Below are positions 1-5,846 of a DNA stretch of 6,270 nucleotides, piece after piece (position 1 is the stretch's first letter; every line of letters starts with the position of its first letter). Source of the DNA: Scatosoma sp045660265 (GTDB taxonomy: Bacteria > Bacillota > Clostridia > Christensenellales > Borkfalkiaceae); the NCBI GenBank assembly GCA_045660265.1, contig JAZRDM010000039.1:1-6270 (forward strand), written 5' to 3'. The position numbers were made by a program, and so were the translations under genes. The notes beneath the pieces were generated by a model, which was not told the DNA's origin, did no database searches, and saw only the letters and a list, made by a program, of their open reading frames with translations.

Positions 1-690
1 AGAACCCCCAATACTCGTTACACTGTCAGGAATTACCACACTCGTCAAGCTATCGCAATACTGGAACGCAGAACCCCCAATACTCGTTACACTGTCACCA
101 ATGACCACGCTCGTCAAGCTATTACAACTAAAGAACGCACAATACCCAATACTCGTTACACTGTCACCAACGACCACGCTCGTCAAGCTATCGCAATCAT
201 TGAACGCATAATTATCTATACTCGTTACACTGTCAGGAATGACAAACTCGGTCGCCGTTTTCCCAATCGCATATTGCACCAATACAGTACCGTCTTTGCT
301 GTACAAATTCCCATCAATGTCTTTATATGCCATATTGTTTTCCGATACCATGATACTCGTCAAGCTATCGCAAGAATTGAACGCACAATACCCAATACTC
401 GTTACACTGTCAGGAATGACCACGCTCGTCAAGCTATAGCAAGAATTGAACGCATAATTATCTATACTCGTTACACTGTCAGGAATGACCACGCTCGTCA
501 AGCCAGAGCAAGCAGCGAACGCACAATACCCAATACTCGTTACACTGTCACCAATGACCACGCTCGTCAAGCTCTTGCAAGCATAGAACGCATACCAGCC
601 TATACTCGTTACGCTATCAGGAATTACCACACTCGTCAAGCTATCGCAATCATCGAACGCACTATCACCAATACTCGTTACACTGTCAGG
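1..690 (-). repeat. 69-bp tandem repeats encoding 23-residue leucine-rich repeats
   Basis: Units start at protein residues 334, 357, 380, 403 and 426, then, after a 36-residue island, at 485, 508, 531 and 554 (the last cut by the window edge). Each full unit is 23 codons. The SVTSI and SLTSVV parts use nearly the same codons in every unit, so the repeat is visible at DNA level (on the plus strand as recurring ACTCGTTACACTGTCA and CTCGTCAAGCT). The first residue of a unit is Pro in most units and Gly at 380, 508 and 531. The near-identity of DNA suggests recent unit duplication or gene conversion. Confidence 0.93.
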
Positions 691-1689
691 AATGACCACC
701 GAAGTAATTTGGTCGTTATTATAGAATGCCTTTTTATAAATTACCCTTATAGGCAAGCCGTTGTAGGTGTCTGCAATGCGTACTTTTGTTGCCGTACCCG
801 AGTAGCCAACCACTTCCGCATACGTGCCGTCTACGGAAATATCATATTCCACTCCTTCCGTTGTCGCTACAACTTGACCACACACCGAACATTTGCCATT
901 TTCGTCTTCGATATGTTCCGCTTTTTCTTTTATATTATCGCAAGTCTTACATTCTATCCAGTGATTTTTCTCATCATATTTCAGTTTTGTATATTCATGA
1001 GGAATAACCCCTACAACCTCTTGCGCAACAATCACCGTATTGCAAACCGAGCAATGCTTACCTTCCGTCAAGCCCGTTTGCACACAAGTCGGCGCAACCG
1101 CTTCATCCAGCACAATACTATGTTCAGTTACCGAAATTACTTCTTGGGCAACAAACACTTCATCGCAAACCGAGCAATGCTTACCTTCCGTCAACCCCGT
1201 TTGCGTACAAGTCGGCGCAACCGCTTCATCGACCACAACACTGTGCCCCACAATCGGCGTTTCCGTTTGCAAAACAAACACTTCGTTACAAACCGAACAA
1301 TAGCACCCTTCCGTCAAACCAGTTTCCGTACAAGTCGCTTGCTTGCCGTCAATCACGGTGATCGTATGCCCAGTCGCAGGAATAATCTCTTGTTCGATAA
1401 ACACCTTATCACATCTCGAACAACTAATTCCCGCCTTTAACCCCGTTTTCGTACAAGTCGGCGCAACCGCTTCGTCCACCACTTCGTCATGCCCGATAGG
1501 GTCTACGTAGCTATGATCGTATGTATATCCCCAAGAGAATACCTGCGTGGTATATCCTTTTTCCGTACAAGTCGGCGCAGTTACGATGGTTTCGGAAAAA
1601 TCTTGCAACAAATTACACCCCGCCAACCCAAACGCAACCAAAGCACTACATAAAACAGCCATACACGCTTTTAAAAATCTCTTTCGCAT
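1..1689 (-). CDS. Surface lipoprotein with Cys-rich 41-residue repeats and BspA-type leucine-rich repeats (3' end beyond window)
   Basis: The frame is open for 563 codons from ATG at 1689 to base 1 with no stop, so the C-terminus is missing. The start is fixed by GGAGG five bases upstream and a promoter further up. Residues 1-25 form a lipoprotein signal peptide: basic MRKRFLK, a hydrophobic stretch, then the lipobox LAGC with Cys25 as the lipidated residue. Residues 38-72 hold a divergent first Cys/His unit. Residues 73-236 are four 41-residue repeats (core TCTxTGLTEGKHCSVC). Residues about 237-275 are a degenerate Cys unit (CxxC at 247/250 and 267/270). Residues 280-333 are a linker leading into a capping LRR. 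From residue 334 there are 23-residue repeats of the type PDSVTSIGxxAFxxCxSLTS, matching the BspA/TpLRR (LRR_5) family. Such proteins are typically cell-surface binders or adhesins. Anchoring to the outer face of the membrane follows from the lipobox. The ligand and specific function are unknown. It appears to be a single gene transcribed independently of the upstream operon. Confidence 0.9.
   Translation of the reverse strand, partial: MRKRFLKACMAVLCSALVAFGLAGCNLLQDFSETIVTAPTCTEKGYTTQVFSWGYTYDHSYVDPIGHDEVVDEAVAPTCTKTGLKAGISCSRCDKVFIEQEIIPATGHTITVIDGKQATCTETGLTEGCYCSVCNEVFVLQTETPIVGHSVVVDEAVAPTCTQTGLTEGKHCSVCDEVFVAQEVISVTEHSIVLDEAVAPTCVQTGLTEGKHCSVCNTVIVAQEVVGVIPHEYTKLKYDEKNHWIECKTCDNIKEKAEHIEDENGKCSVCGQVVATTEGVEYDISVDGTYAEVVGYSGTATKVRIADTYNGLPIRVIYKKAFYNNDQITSVVIPDSVTSIGDSAFDDCDSLTSVVIPDSVTSIGWYAFYACKSLTSVVIGDSVTSIGYCAFAACSGLTSVVIPDSVTSIDNYAFNSCYSLTSVVIPDSVTSIGYCAFNSCDSLTSIMVSENNMAYKDIDGNLYSKDGTVLVQYAIGKTATEFVIPDSVTSIDNYAFNDCDSLTSVVVGDSVTSIGYCAFFSCNSLTSVVIGDSVTSIGGSAFQYCDSLTSVVIPDSVTSIGGS
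238..345 (-). other. 36-residue island interrupting the leucine-rich repeats
   Basis: Codons for residues 449-484 break the 23-residue register. The stretch includes AYKDIDGNLYSKDGT and ends with IGKTATEFVI, after which the LRR register resumes at Pro485. Similar islands with a 'DGxLYxKDGxxLxxY' signature are, from general knowledge, frequent in BspA-type LRR proteins, where they form a short beta-hairpin-like insert. It is in frame and looks like a normal part of the protein, not a foreign insertion. Confidence 0.8.
982..1473 (-). repeat. Four 123-bp tandem repeats encoding 41-residue Cys/His units
   Basis: Residues 73-236 of the lipoprotein divide into four units of exactly 41 residues. 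Cys79/120/161/202, Cys90/131/172/213, Cys93/134/175/216 and His108/149/190/231 keep the same phase, giving C-x10-C-x2-C-x14-H in each. The opening 21 or so codons of units 3 and 4 (EAVAPTC then QTGLTEGKHCSVC) are almost identical at DNA level. A further His at residue 67 is also in phase with a degenerate unit before them. Repeats of this kind are widespread in surface proteins of gut Firmicutes. Metal binding is possible from the Cys/His arrangement but is inference. Confidence 0.88.
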
Positions 1690-1694
1690 AACAA

Positions 1695-1699
1695 CCTCC
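1695..1699 (-). promoter_or_regulatory. Ribosome binding site of the lipoprotein gene
   Basis: GGAGG lies five bases before the ATG at 1689. It fixes the start of the lipoprotein gene, which is also supported by the basic N-terminus and lipobox that follow directly. Confidence 0.9.
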
Positions 1700-1705
1700 A
1701 AGCAA

Positions 1706-1730
1706 GACAATGCTTTTATAAAGCATTGTC
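1706..1730 (-). promoter_or_regulatory. Perfect 11-bp inverted repeat in the 5' leader of the lipoprotein gene
   Basis: On the minus strand GACAATGCTTT pairs perfectly with AAAGCATTGTC around a three-base ATA loop. Counting 6-8 bases downstream of the predicted -10 box, transcription would start near 1733-1735, so this hairpin would form almost at the 5' end of the mRNA. It ends six bases before the GGAGG site. It could protect the mRNA 5' end, be an operator for a dimeric repressor, or affect ribosome access. Read on the plus strand it is followed by TATTTTTTTC and resembles an intrinsic terminator, but no plus-strand gene lies upstream of it. The repeat itself is seen directly; its role is inferred. 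Confidence 0.7.
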
Positions 1731-1740
1731 TATTTTTTTC

Positions 1741-1769
1741 ATTTTATCACACCGTATTTCTTTTGTCAA
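1741..1769 (-). promoter_or_regulatory. Sigma-A type promoter of the lipoprotein gene
   Basis: Consensus -35 TTGACA occupies 1769-1764. A 17-base spacer follows, then -10 TAAAAT at 1746-1741 (five of six consensus bases), preceded directly by TGA, which fits an extended -10 (TGn). The predicted start point is near 1733-1735, giving a leader of about 45 bases. The promoter sits nine bases beyond the terminator U-tract of the nrnA operon, so the lipoprotein gene is its own transcription unit. Confidence 0.85.
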
Positions 1770-1778
1770 CACTTACAC

Positions 1779-1815
1779 AAAAAAAAGAGCCGTTGCCTAT
1801 GCAACAGCTCTTTTT
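1779..1815 (-). terminator. Intrinsic terminator ending the infB-rbfA-nrnA operon
   Basis: As minus-strand RNA, GAGCUGUUGC pairs with GCAACGGCUC around the loop AUAG, a continuous 10-bp stem including one U-G wobble, followed by eight U residues. An A5 run before the stem can pair with the first U residues. On the plus strand the wobble becomes a C-A mismatch, so the structure favours minus-strand termination, although weak bidirectional activity is possible. The stem begins 11 bases after the nrnA stop codon. Confidence 0.92.
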
Positions 1816-1821
1816 GCTATT

Positions 1822-2805
1822 TTATTCCAAATATTGTGAAACGGTATACGACAGCTTATCAATAATCTCTTCCACGTCGCCAAACAGCATACAGCCAGCC
1901 GCGCGCACGTGTCCGCCGCCCCCATATACGCCCGCAATTTTATTTACGTCCGCATACGTTTTACTGCGTAAAGAAATTTTATACTGCCCTTTTTTCACTT
2001 CCATCAACGCCGCAGCAACTTCCACTGTATCTACGTTTAACGGAAAGTCTACAAATCCTTCCGTCATACCGCTATCCGCGCCGCACGCGTTCATTTGTTC
2101 TTGCGTGATACAAATCAACGCAAACCGATTGTCAAAGAAATAGCGAATTTTACTCATCACCGCGCCATATAACGCCGCGCGGGCTTTTGGTTGTTTTTTA
2201 AACAGCTCGTAATTATAATACCGAATATCCGCCCCAGCTTTCACAAGCTCTGCCGCCAACAACAAGCATTTCTCATCTACGTCGTCATGCGAGAAATTCC
2301 CCGAATCCGTAAGCAAACCAATCAACAAATATTCCGCCGTTTTTTTATCAAACGGAGTACCCATGTATTTAATGAGTTCGGCTACGTTGATACAATTTGC
2401 CGCGCATTCGCGAATAAAATTATACTTTGCATAGCCATCGTTAGAGATATGATGGTCAACGTTTATCGTACATACGCCTTTTGCCTGCGCCTTTAAAAAC
2501 ATGTCAGTCAACGCACCCAAACGGCTAACGTCCGCACAATCAAGTGCAACGATAGTATCATATGCTAGCGTAGGCTTTTTCGCTATCTTTTTTACGCCGT
2601 CAATAAAGGCAAGATTAGACGGAATATCCGATTCGTCGCATACCTGGTTGGGTATGTTTAAATTATCCAAAGCAGAAGAAAGAGCAAGCGAGCTCCCAAA
2701 CGCGTCGCCGTCAGGCCGCATATGCGTTACAATTAAAACGCCGTTTGCCGCCTTTATCACGTCCGCAATTTGTTGCAAACTCACCTTTTTCCCTTTCTCT
2801 CTCAT
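1822..2805 (-). CDS. nrnA: Bifunctional oligoribonuclease / pAp phosphatase, DHH family (NrnA-type)
   Basis: A 327-residue protein, the usual size for NrnA. The DHH domain shows motif I THMRPDGDAFGSS (His28, Asp32, Asp34), motif II ALDCAD (Asp89), motif III DHH at 117-119 and motif IV LLTDSGNF (Asp167). These Asp/His residues bind the two catalytic Mn ions in this family. The C-terminal DHHA1 domain carries GGGGHVRAAGC at 295-305, the substrate-binding glycine loop. Family members act in the cytoplasm, degrading RNAs of about 2-5 nt from the 5' end and dephosphorylating pAp to AMP. The ATG overlaps the rbfA stop as ATGA, with AGGAAG seven bases upstream, so translation is probably coupled to rbfA. 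It is the last gene of the operon; the terminator follows directly. All catalytic motifs are intact. A c-di-AMP or pApA hydrolase specificity (relatives include the DHH domain of GdpP) cannot be excluded, but GdpP's membrane and GGDEF regions are absent. Confidence 0.93.
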   Translation of the reverse strand: MREKGKKVSLQQIADVIKAANGVLIVTHMRPDGDAFGSSLALSSALDNLNIPNQVCDESDIPSNLAFIDGVKKIAKKPTLAYDTIVALDCADVSRLGALTDMFLKAQAKGVCTINVDHHISNDGYAKYNFIRECAANCINVAELIKYMGTPFDKKTAEYLLIGLLTDSGNFSHDDVDEKCLLLAAELVKAGADIRYYNYELFKKQPKARAALYGAVMSKIRYFFDNRFALICITQEQMNACGADSGMTEGFVDFPLNVDTVEVAAALMEVKKGQYKISLRSKTYADVNKIAGVYGGGGHVRAAGCMLFGDVEEIIDKLSYTVSQYLE

Positions 2806-3203
2806 TCGTTTTCTTCCTTTTCTTCTTCCGTCGATTTTGCTTTTTGTTCGTCTTGCTGACGAAGCTTTTTAAACAGCTCGTCCATTTTCGAGCCGTATTC
2901 CATTCCCCCATCCATACGGAACGTAAGTGCGGGAACGGTACGCATCTTCATCACTTTAGACAATTCGTGTCGAATTTGTCCAGCCAATTCTTTCACCGCC
3001 GCGAAAGAGCAAAGCTTTTCTTCTTCGCTCTTCGCGTAGATGCTGATATAAATGATAGCCGTTTTCAAATCGGGCGCGACGTCCGCTTCGGTAACGGAAA
3101 TAATGCCTTTTAAGTTTGGCTGTCTATCCTTCAATCGACGTAAAATTTCGCTAATTTCTTTTTGATATTCCCCGTTTAATCGGGAAGTTCTCGAAACCTT
3201 CAT
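2802..3203 (-). CDS. rbfA: 30S ribosome-binding factor A
   Basis: The 133-residue protein starts MKVSRTSRLNGEYQKEIS, the typical RbfA N-terminus. Next come the KH-like beta strands: ISVTEADVAPDLKTAIIYISI at about 35-55, followed by LAGQIRHELSKVMKMRTVPALTF at about 73-95 and a final helix DELFKKL. The tail after residue 115 is charged and probably disordered. RbfA binds the 30S subunit near the 3' end of 16S rRNA and helps late maturation. The start chosen at 3203 shares one base with the infB stop (TAATG). GGAGG at 3217-3221 and a closer AAGG four bases before the ATG can serve as ribosome binding sites. An upstream in-frame ATG at 3233 would add ten unrelated residues encoded inside infB and is less likely. 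Confidence 0.93.
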   Translation of the reverse strand: MKVSRTSRLNGEYQKEISEILRRLKDRQPNLKGIISVTEADVAPDLKTAIIYISIYAKSEEEKLCSFAAVKELAGQIRHELSKVMKMRTVPALTFRMDGGMEYGSKMDELFKKLRQQDEQKAKSTEEEKEENE

Positions 3204-5842
3204 TACGCCTTGATTTCCTCCGTCATATAGCATTCGATAATATCGCCGATACGAATTTCGTTAAACCCGTCGATTGCACAACCGCACTCAAACCCGTAGT
3301 TTACTTCCTTCACGTCGTCTTTAAATCTCTTGAGCTGCTTTACGCCGCCTTCGCAAATCATGATATCTTCTCTGTAAATTCTAAGCTTACCGCCGCGGAT
3401 AATCTTACCTTCCGTAACGTAACAGCCTGCAATCGTACCAGCACCCGTGATATTAAACGTTTGACGAACTTCGCATTTACCTGTAAGAATTTCACGAAGT
3501 TTGGGTGCAAGCATACCCTTAAGTGCCGCTTCAATATCGTCGATAAGTTCGTAAATAATACGATACGAACGAACGTCTACCTTCGACGTTTCCGCAAGCT
3601 TCTTCGCCTTGGTATCAGGACGAACGTTGAACCCGATAATAATCGCGTTTGCGCTGTCAGCAAGCATAACGTCGCTTTCGTTGATTGCGCCCGCTGCACC
3701 GTGAATAACCTTTACCTTCACTTCTTCATTCGAAAGCTTTTCAATCGAATGTCTAACCGCTTCCACACTGCCTTGTACGTCGCCCTTGACAATCAAGTTC
3801 AAGTTCTTCATCTTGCCTTCTTCTACTTGTGCAAATACGTCGTCAAGCGTTACACGGCTTTGTTGCTTAATCATGTTTTCGCGTTCTCTGTTCTTTCTTT
3901 CTTCTTGAACTTGCTTCATAAGCGACTGGTCAACCGCCATAATGCTGTCGCCTACGTTAGGAACGTCTTCTAACCCAAGGATAGATACCGCCATGGAAGG
4001 ACCAGCCGATTTTACCGTTCTGCCCTTATCGTCGAACATAGCTCTTACTCTACCCATCGTCGTACCCGACAAAATGTTATCGCCCGTATGCAACGTACCG
4101 TTTTGTACAATGATATTTGCCACAGGGCCTTTACCCTTGTCAAGCTTCGCTTCAATAATCGTACCTTTTGCTTGGCGGTCAGGGTTTGCTTTCAACTCTT
4201 GCATTTCCGCTACAAGATTTACGTTTTCAAGCAAGTCTTCAATCCCCATACCCGTTCTAGCCGAAACGGGAACAATCATTGTATCGCCGCCCCATTCTTC
4301 AGGTACAAGCTCATGTTCGATAAGCTGTTGTTTTACTCTGTCAGGATTGATTTCGTGCTTATCCATCTTATTCATTGCAACGATAATAGGCACGTTTGCC
4401 GCTTTTGCGTGATTGATTGCTTCCACCGTTTGAGGCATAATACCGTCGTCTGCGGCAACCACCAAAATAACGATATCGGTAATTTGCGCACCGCGCGCTC
4501 TCATTGCCGTAAACGCCGCGTGTCCGGGCGTATCGATAAAGGTAATTTGTTTTCCTTTTACCGTAATGGTGTAAGCACCAATACTTTGCGTAATACCGCC
4601 AGCTTCCCCGCTCGTTACGTTGGTCGAACGAATCTTATCCAAAAGAGAGGTCTTACCGTGGTCAACGTGTCCCATTACAGTAACGATAGGCGCACGCGTG
4701 ATAAGCTTGCTCGTATCTTCTTCCACCGTTTTATCCATCAACACGTCTTCCGCCGTCTTTTCGGGCTTATATTCAAGGTCGATCCCCATTTCCGCCGCCA
4801 AAAGCGCTGCGTTGTCATAATCGATAGAATCGTTAATCCCTTTCATAATACCTTCTTTAAAGAGTTTCTTAGTAATTTCTACCGCAGATACCCCTAACTT
4901 TTCGGACAATACTTTTAAAGGAATATCTTGCGTCGTAACGACAGCATGTTCAATTTTAATGGTAGGAATTTCCTTTTGCTTCTGCTTTTTAGGCGAACGC
5001 ACTTTTCTGTATCCCGACTTATCTTCGTCGAAATCTTCCACCGTCATACCTTGTTGTTTAATCAACGTTCTCTTAGATACGGGTTTCTTTTCCGTATACG
5101 TCTTTTCAAACGTCTTTTTCTTTGCAGGCGCATTATTAAAGGCCTTATTATCCTTAGGAACAATAGGCGCAGCAGGCGCTACGATATTGCTCGGTTTTTG
5201 CTGTCTATTCGCATTCGAACCGCCCGCAGTATTTTGTCTAGGTTGATAAGGCTTATCACCCTGCGGTCTTTGCGGTCTATCCCCTTGCGGTCTTTGCGGT
5301 CTAAACGACTGACTGTTGTTCGACGGCGTTGTTTCCACGCCAGGCTTCGCAATGTATACGCCTTGTTCTTGCCCGTTTCTAAAATATCTAGGAGCTCTAG
5401 GAGCAGCAGGCGCAGCGGGCGCGGTAGGTGCAGGAGCCGCTTTCTTTTCCGTCTTTACGTGTTCTACAACCTTTTCAACGGGTTTTTCTTCTGCTTTGGG
5501 CTCTTCGATAGGCTTTTCTTCCGCCTTAGGCGCTTCTTCTTTCTTTTCCGCCTTTTTCTTCACCGGTTTTTCTTCAACCGTTTCTTTTACTTCTTCCTTG
5601 ATTTCGGGAACGACGGGTTGCGCCGCAGCCTTTTCAGCCGCCGCTTGAGCCAACGCTTCTGCTTCCGCCGCCTTAGCCGCTTGCGCTTCACGTTCCGTCT
5701 TTTCGGATTCTAAAGCGGATAATTTCTTTAAAATGTCCGAAAGGCTCTTTTCTGTGGAAGAAAGACGTTTTTGCAGTTGTCCAAGCTGCTTTTCGTCCAA
5801 CAATTCCGTAATTTTTTCCACATTTTCATATTTCATTGCCAT
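3203..5842 (-). CDS. infB: Translation initiation factor IF2
   Basis: An 879-residue GTPase that delivers initiator fMet-tRNA to the 30S subunit and promotes subunit joining. Residues 5-75 are a charged heptad-rich, probably coiled-coil, segment ending in Ala-rich sequence. Residues 76-290 are low complexity: Lys/Glu/Pro (AEEKP units), Ala/Pro (APAAPAAPRAP), a doubled RPQRPQGD, then a basic stretch. An IF2_N domain lies at about 295-358 (TIKIEHAVVTTQDIPLKVL onward). The G domain shows G1 GHVDHGKTS (391-399), a switch I GGITQSIGAY (415-424), G3 DTPGH (437-441), G4 NKMD (491-494) and G5 SAR (527-529). Domains II, III and the C-terminal tRNA-binding region follow to residue 879 and are complete. 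The ATG at 5842 is chosen because the ylxQ stop lies four bases before it and GGGAGGG ends 13 bases before it; ATG 5836 (two codons later) is possible, and ATG 5902 would overlap ylxQ by 56 bases. All GTP-binding motifs are intact. Confidence 0.96.
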   Translation of the reverse strand: MAMKYENVEKITELLDEKQLGQLQKRLSSTEKSLSDILKKLSALESEKTEREAQAAKAAEAEALAQAAAEKAAAQPVVPEIKEEVKETVEEKPVKKKAEKKEEAPKAEEKPIEEPKAEEKPVEKVVEHVKTEKKAAPAPTAPAAPAAPRAPRYFRNGQEQGVYIAKPGVETTPSNNSQSFRPQRPQGDRPQRPQGDKPYQPRQNTAGGSNANRQQKPSNIVAPAAPIVPKDNKAFNNAPAKKKTFEKTYTEKKPVSKRTLIKQQGMTVEDFDEDKSGYRKVRSPKKQKQKEIPTIKIEHAVVTTQDIPLKVLSEKLGVSAVEITKKLFKEGIMKGINDSIDYDNAALLAAEMGIDLEYKPEKTAEDVLMDKTVEEDTSKLITRAPIVTVMGHVDHGKTSLLDKIRSTNVTSGEAGGITQSIGAYTITVKGKQITFIDTPGHAAFTAMRARGAQITDIVILVVAADDGIMPQTVEAINHAKAANVPIIVAMNKMDKHEINPDRVKQQLIEHELVPEEWGGDTMIVPVSARTGMGIEDLLENVNLVAEMQELKANPDRQAKGTIIEAKLDKGKGPVANIIVQNGTLHTGDNILSGTTMGRVRAMFDDKGRTVKSAGPSMAVSILGLEDVPNVGDSIMAVDQSLMKQVQEERKNRERENMIKQQSRVTLDDVFAQVEEGKMKNLNLIVKGDVQGSVEAVRHSIEKLSNEEVKVKVIHGAAGAINESDVMLADSANAIIIGFNVRPDTKAKKLAETSKVDVRSYRIIYELIDDIEAALKGMLAPKLREILTGKCEVRQTFNITGAGTIAGCYVTEGKIIRGGKLRIYREDIMICEGGVKQLKRFKDDVKEVNYGFECGCAIDGFNEIRIGDIIECYMTEEIKA
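3217..3221 (-). promoter_or_regulatory. Likely ribosome binding site of rbfA inside infB
   Basis: GGAGG within the infB 3' end, 13 bases before the rbfA ATG at 3203. The spacing is long; AAGG at 3208-3211, four bases before the ATG, may act instead. It supports the start at 3203 over the upstream ATG at 3233, which lies before the GGAGG. Confidence 0.55.
5255..5302 (-). repeat. Two 24-bp tandem repeats in the IF2 linker
   Basis: IF2 residues 181-196 read RPQRPQGD twice, and the DNA repeats nearly exactly (plus-strand CTTGCGGTCTTTGCGGTCTA-like units, themselves built of smaller RPQ units). It lies in the low-complexity linker between the N-terminal coiled segment and IF2_N, so changes in copy number would be tolerated structurally. 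Confidence 0.85.
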
Positions 5843-5846
5843 AAGT

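Noticed and set aside
1..690. Regularly spaced 16-base identical elements resembling a CRISPR array
   Set aside because: The period is 69 bp, exactly 23 codons in an open frame. The 'spacers' are themselves similar and encode the variable part of leucine-rich repeats.
274..1440. Plus-strand open frame of 388 codons, antisense to the lipoprotein gene
   Set aside because: It mirrors the repeats of the minus-strand gene in another frame (HARQAIA-type repetition). It has no ribosome binding site and no domain, while the minus-strand frame has a promoter, ribosome binding site, signal peptide and recognised repeats.
1706..1740. Plus-strand intrinsic terminator
   Set aside because: The hairpin plus T-run fits the pattern, but no plus-strand gene lies upstream, so I describe it as a leader hairpin and only mention the terminator possibility.
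1690..1786. Riboswitch or attenuator in the lipoprotein leader
   Set aside because: The leader is only about 45 bases with one simple hairpin. There is no room for an aptamer or alternative pairings.
1547..2143. Plus-strand frame of 198 codons across the intergenic region
   Set aside because: It runs antisense through the lipoprotein 5' end, the promoter, the terminator and the nrnA 3' end. It has no ribosome binding site and no recognisable protein family.
3204..3233. Upstream ATG at 3233 as the rbfA start
   Set aside because: It would add ten residues encoded inside infB ahead of the conserved MKVSRTSR start, and it precedes the GGAGG site.
4928..5713. Plus-strand open frame of 261 codons opposite the infB N-terminal region
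   Set aside because: Arg/Phe/Leu-rich sequence that is the antisense image of Lys/Glu/Ala-rich IF2 codons. No start signals or domain; the other plus-strand frames inside infB and nrnA have the same explanation.
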